Assembly: GCA_004352715.1 (NCBI GenBank)
Contig: SCFE01000029.1
Span: 2,171,620 to 2,235,619, forward strand
Source of the DNA: Hofstenia miamia
Lineage: Eukaryota; Xenacoelomorpha; Acoela
Length of the DNA stretch: 64,000 nucleotides
Reading direction: 5' to 3'
The translations under genes were made by a program, and so were the position numbers. Below the pieces are notes generated by a model that was given only the letters and a program-made list of their open reading frames with translations, did no database searches and was not told the origin of the DNA. Shown piece after piece: positions 60,781-64,000 of this stretch (positions within the stretch are counted from its first letter, which is position 1; the number at the start of each line of letters is the position of its first letter).

Positions 60781-63112
60781 ATGTGGCTAGCTCTTCTAAT
60801 ATCGAGCTTCATATTTTTTGTGAGTAAAGCCTGTTTAAAAACAGGAAATCATAAACGGTACTATGTACCGGGAATCATCCGAAATCCTGCTTACTTTGAA
60901 GTTATTACTGGCTGTAGTAAGTTCTACTGCAGAACAATGTGCATTAAGCGGGACATCTGTGAAGACTACGTTTACTGTGGCTATCCCATGTTTTCATGTT
61001 TTCTTTACTTCGACGATATTAGCGACTTAAACCCACTAGATTATTTCTATCAGGAACACTGCTATTTCTACAAGGTAATTAATGAATATTAAGTTTCTTA
61101 GCTTAACGCAATTTGTATTAATTAATTATATTTCTTTAGATGAAAGGTTATGCCTCAAGGTTTCAACGTGGTAAATAGTTTGCTTATATTTTTGTAAATT
61201 GAAAACATTCCTAAGGAATGCCGATTTTTTTAAGTGGGTTGAGATGAGAATTTACTAGCATACGAATTCTCAATCAGGTCTTTCAAATGAATTTTGCGTG
61301 CATTATACATTTAAAAATTTTTGCATAGCTTTACTTTACATTAACTATCTTTCCAACAAAGTATACCATCAGATTTCCTGATATCAGTTGTGCATAAGAA
61401 AATTGTTAAAGTGAGAAACATTGACGTGCAAATTTTTTGAATTCATAATATTGTTAAGTTATGGCATTCTAATACAATTTATCGTTTCTTTGAAAATATA
61501 ACAAAAAATTGTCTTGATTTAATCTTTTATTATTTTAAGTTGAAATAATTTGATTATAATTTTAAAAACTGGAATTAAGTAATTACTTCTTCAATTATGG
61601 GTATGTAATATACAGCAATTTGTTATGACGAATGCACTTTTGAGCAAAATATCATATTTGAAGATTGTAATCAAGCTCATGTAGTTTAACAGAGTTACAA
61701 TTTTTGAGAGTTTTTCAACTCATTTATTTAAATGTTAATCAACAAATTTCTTGAAATTGGTCATCTCCAAAATTTAATGCATTCGATTTCAATTTCTTTG
61801 CTAATTTATCATTGATTATTGATTAAAGAAGATCTCAATTTTATTAAGTAATTACAAAAGCTACACGAATTGCAAACTAGCGATTTTTAATTTAATGATT
61901 TTCTTAAAATAAGCTAAGCTAAACAATTGGCGCTAATTGTTCTTTTGTAGCATTAATTTAATATTTATACAATTCTTATTGCCATAAACTATTTAGTTCT
62001 AATTATTTAAGTGTAACTCGATTTTGTTTGCCTCATATTCTTGGTATAAATTGATCATTTTTTCATAATTAAGGAATTAAAATATTCCATGGGACACAAT
62101 AATAACGATAATTGAAGGTTTTTGTCAATTTAAGGTAAATCGAGTCGACTTTGTTGAATTTAAAATGTAAGCTTTCAAATTACTTATGCAAAGCATAATG
62201 TAATTATTCCCTGGTGCCTTTGATTAAATATGTAAAAATTTGTTGCGCAAGTTGGATAACCAAAGTAAGGAATTTGTAATTTTTAATATCTCTGTGCTTA
62301 TCAAGCATTTTTTATGAAGATTATTTTCAAATTAATTGAGACAATTCGTGATAAGAAATAATTTTTCTACATTAGCAGAAATATGCTTCTCAGCTTTTTA
62401 CTTTGAGAGGTACTATTCCTGAAAATCTATTATACTGTGGAAGCCGTAAATATTTTCTTGAAGCTAAATACGATGTTTGTAGAGCTATGCAAATGAAGAA
62501 ATATGAGATATTTTTCATATGTAAGTTGTATTCAAAGTTTATGCTTCTAAGAATATATTTCTCATTGTATTACTTTTCTAATTGTATTAATTTTCTAATT
62601 ATTCTTAAGAGATTCAGAAAAATAAGTTTGTCTTGACTGGATCATTTTTATGTTTATAATATGCTTTAGAATATTGCTGGATGCCAACAAAGATCGCACC
62701 TGCATTGTACATCAACGAAACTACCCATAGTGTTGACATGCAATCATCGGAATATTTCACATTTAACACAAGAACTTACATAAAAATGGAAATTGACTGC
62801 AAGCAGTGCACAGTGTTAATTGGCTCACAATCTTCCAAAGTCCTTGAAATTTCAATCGATTACAGAAAATTAATATTTACGTTTGCAGCTAATCTAAGTA
62901 CATTTTTGAACAAAAGCGTAGCACTAAGCAATGTAACATACTCACATTTTTATGCAACTCTTGAGTTTTTAGATGGTGTCTTGTATATAGATCTTCCATA
63001 CCTTATAGTTTTTGGCATTGACTTTCCCACATTTGAGCTAATGTCTGACCAATTTTCTTTTGTAAATATTTGGAGCTTTTCACTTAGATGCATTTCTGTG
63101 TACAATTTATAA
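60781..63112 (+). CDS. PAN-like secreted protein gene, copy 2 (intact)
   Basis: Exons 60781-61074, 61140-61170 and 62670-63112; all GT-AG and in phase, giving 255 aa. Residues 1-17 (MWLALLISSFIFFVSKA) are a signal peptide. Residues 18-98 contain eight Cys in a pattern like a PAN/apple module (GCSKFYCRTMCIKRDICEDY, then FSCFLYFDDISDLNPLDYFY). A 31-nt micro-exon encodes MKGYASRFQR. Exon 3 has a beta-rich domain (TYIKMEIDCKQCTVLIGSQS, FYATLEFLDGVLYIDL) with N-glycosylation sites; it may be related to FAMeT-like (Methyltransf_FA) carbohydrate-binding-type domains, but this is weak. No membrane anchor, so secreted. Function unknown. Confidence 0.85.
61171..62669 (+). other. Intron 2 of copy 2
   Basis: 1.5 kb, homologous in patches to intron 2 of copy 1. 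An exon-like stretch at 62410-62519 (ENLLYCGSRKYFLEAKYDVC) ends at a good gtaagt donor, but splicing it to exon 3 would create TAA at the junction, and direct joining of exons 2 and 3 is in frame, so I leave it out of the CDS. Confidence 0.6.
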
Positions 63113-63190
63113 ATGTTTATATAAATATGACAGCATGATGTGTGCGGATTATAATGAAGTTGTATTTTTGAGTCGTGGAAATTCACTATA

Positions 63191-63196
63191 AATAAA
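63191..63196 (+). terminator. Poly(A) signal AATAAA, copy 2
   Basis: AATAAA 78 nt after the stop of exon 3, aligned with the signal in copy 1. Confidence 0.6.
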
Positions 63197-63842
63197 ATAT
63201 TTTCTATTTTACTGTTTTTTACTATTAATCCAAAAAAGAAAAAGTTTGCTATTGCTAATTATTCAAAGAGTAACCTTTGCAGTCCTTTACTCAAGTTGTT
63301 AATTTTTAAGGATAAGAGCAATTCTATTTTTCTTTATTGTGTCATTGGGTCCTCTATAACGTTTAATATCAGTAAAACATTTGATTTCAAGGCTAAATAC
63401 TGCTTGTAAAATTGTTCAAGCTGTGGTGTTCAACGAATAAATGCTTTTAGAAGCTTTTACATGCATAGACTGAGAAGTTAGAAAATGTTACAATATTTAT
63501 CAGAATTATATAGAACTTATTAACAATACCATAACCTAATTCTTAATTTTTTGTTTTTGAAATAGCATATGAAATACTGCATTGAAATTTTAATAGCTAA
63601 GCAATACTAGTTAGAAGTATTAAAGCAAGGTAAAGGAAAAATGACCAATTTTATGACTCGTATAGTTCCTCTAATAAATTGTTTATTTAAAAGATTTCAA
63701 GTAAATCTTCGTGAAAATAATATGCAAGTTTTTAGAATGAAGAAAATTTTTTTGATAATTTTAAATCTGAATTTAACAGGAATAATTTCAAAAAATATTT
63801 AGTTTGTTTATGCAACTGTTCATATTGAATAAATCCTTATAC

Positions 63843-63914
<72 letters not shown>

Positions 63915-64000
63915 GTAGGAAAATCATCGCATGTAGAACTAATTCATTCATTTGTCTTAAGTCAATTTAATTACTGTGCATTTCTTTTTCAAAATCTCAC
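63197..64000. other. Downstream flank of copy 2, ends in (ATT)n region
   Basis: Homologous to the copy 1 downstream flank to about 63430. An (ATT)n microsatellite of about 24 triplets lies at 63844-63914. No further gene seen before the window ends. Confidence 0.6.

Noticed and set aside
62403-62636. Extra exon between exons 2 and 3 of copy 2
   Set aside because: Joining it to exon 3 makes a TAA at the junction, and its counterpart in copy 1 is not in the same frame.
63844-63914. (ATT)n tract as a CRISPR-like or structured repeat
   Set aside because: It is a plain trinucleotide microsatellite with no spacers; this is animal DNA.

Overview
This is nuclear DNA from an AT-rich invertebrate animal. 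The genes have GT-AG introns, the proteins are animal-type, and the window is crowded with fragments of non-LTR, Penelope-like, Tc1/mariner, pogo and hAT elements, (TA)n and (ATT)n microsatellites, and assembly gaps. I cannot name the phylum. The ULK4 gene mixes very short introns (38-48 nt) with long ones (up to about 8.6 kb).

Region 1 (1-35.2 kb) is dominated by one plus-strand gene, an orthologue of ULK4 (a STK36/ULK-family pseudokinase with a long alpha-helical repeat tail). I could rebuild 24 consecutive exons from the end of the kinase domain (4392) to the stop codon (35187). All splice phases agree, giving about 997 residues. The N-terminal part of the kinase domain is not seen and is presumably upstream of the window. 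A small membrane-type protein (728-1225) lies before the first visible ULK4 exon. The introns hold a hAT MITE with an intact 8-bp target duplication, a pogo-like MITE, a Tc1-like MITE, a complete but decayed mariner-like element with plant/Stowaway-type ends, a decayed pogo/Tigger-type DDE transposase, and a LINE tail in the last intron.

Region 2 (35-44 kb) is a retroelement graveyard. It has an exact 360-bp tandem duplication, an internally deleted Penelope-like fragment (minus), and a decayed LINE (A) with a second LINE (B) nested in it. LINE B is cut by a 479-bp gap.

Region 3 (44.7-46.6 kb) is one long intronless minus-strand ORF for a predicted secreted protein of about 631 aa that I do not recognise.

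Region 4 (47-53.6 kb) is again mobile DNA: the endonuclease-like end of another retroelement (minus), a 999-bp gap, the C-terminal end of a Penelope-like ORF followed by a hammerhead-ribozyme-like motif, a decayed minus-strand LINE (C), and an unassigned ORF.

Region 5 (54-63.5 kb) holds a tandem pair of three-exon genes for small secreted proteins: signal peptide, a cysteine-rich PAN/apple-like exon, a 31-nt micro-exon and a beta-rich exon. They share a compact promoter with an octamer, TATA and CCAAT motif. Copy 1 has a one-base frameshift in its signal peptide and a LINE fragment (D) in its second intron. Copy 2 looks intact. Exon 3 is far more alike between the copies than exon 1 or the introns.

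The most useful leads are the exon-limited homogenisation of that pair, a LINE presence/absence pair of haplotypes joined by a single N inside the ULK4 intron, the plant-type mariner element, and the hammerhead-like motif behind the Penelope-like ORF.
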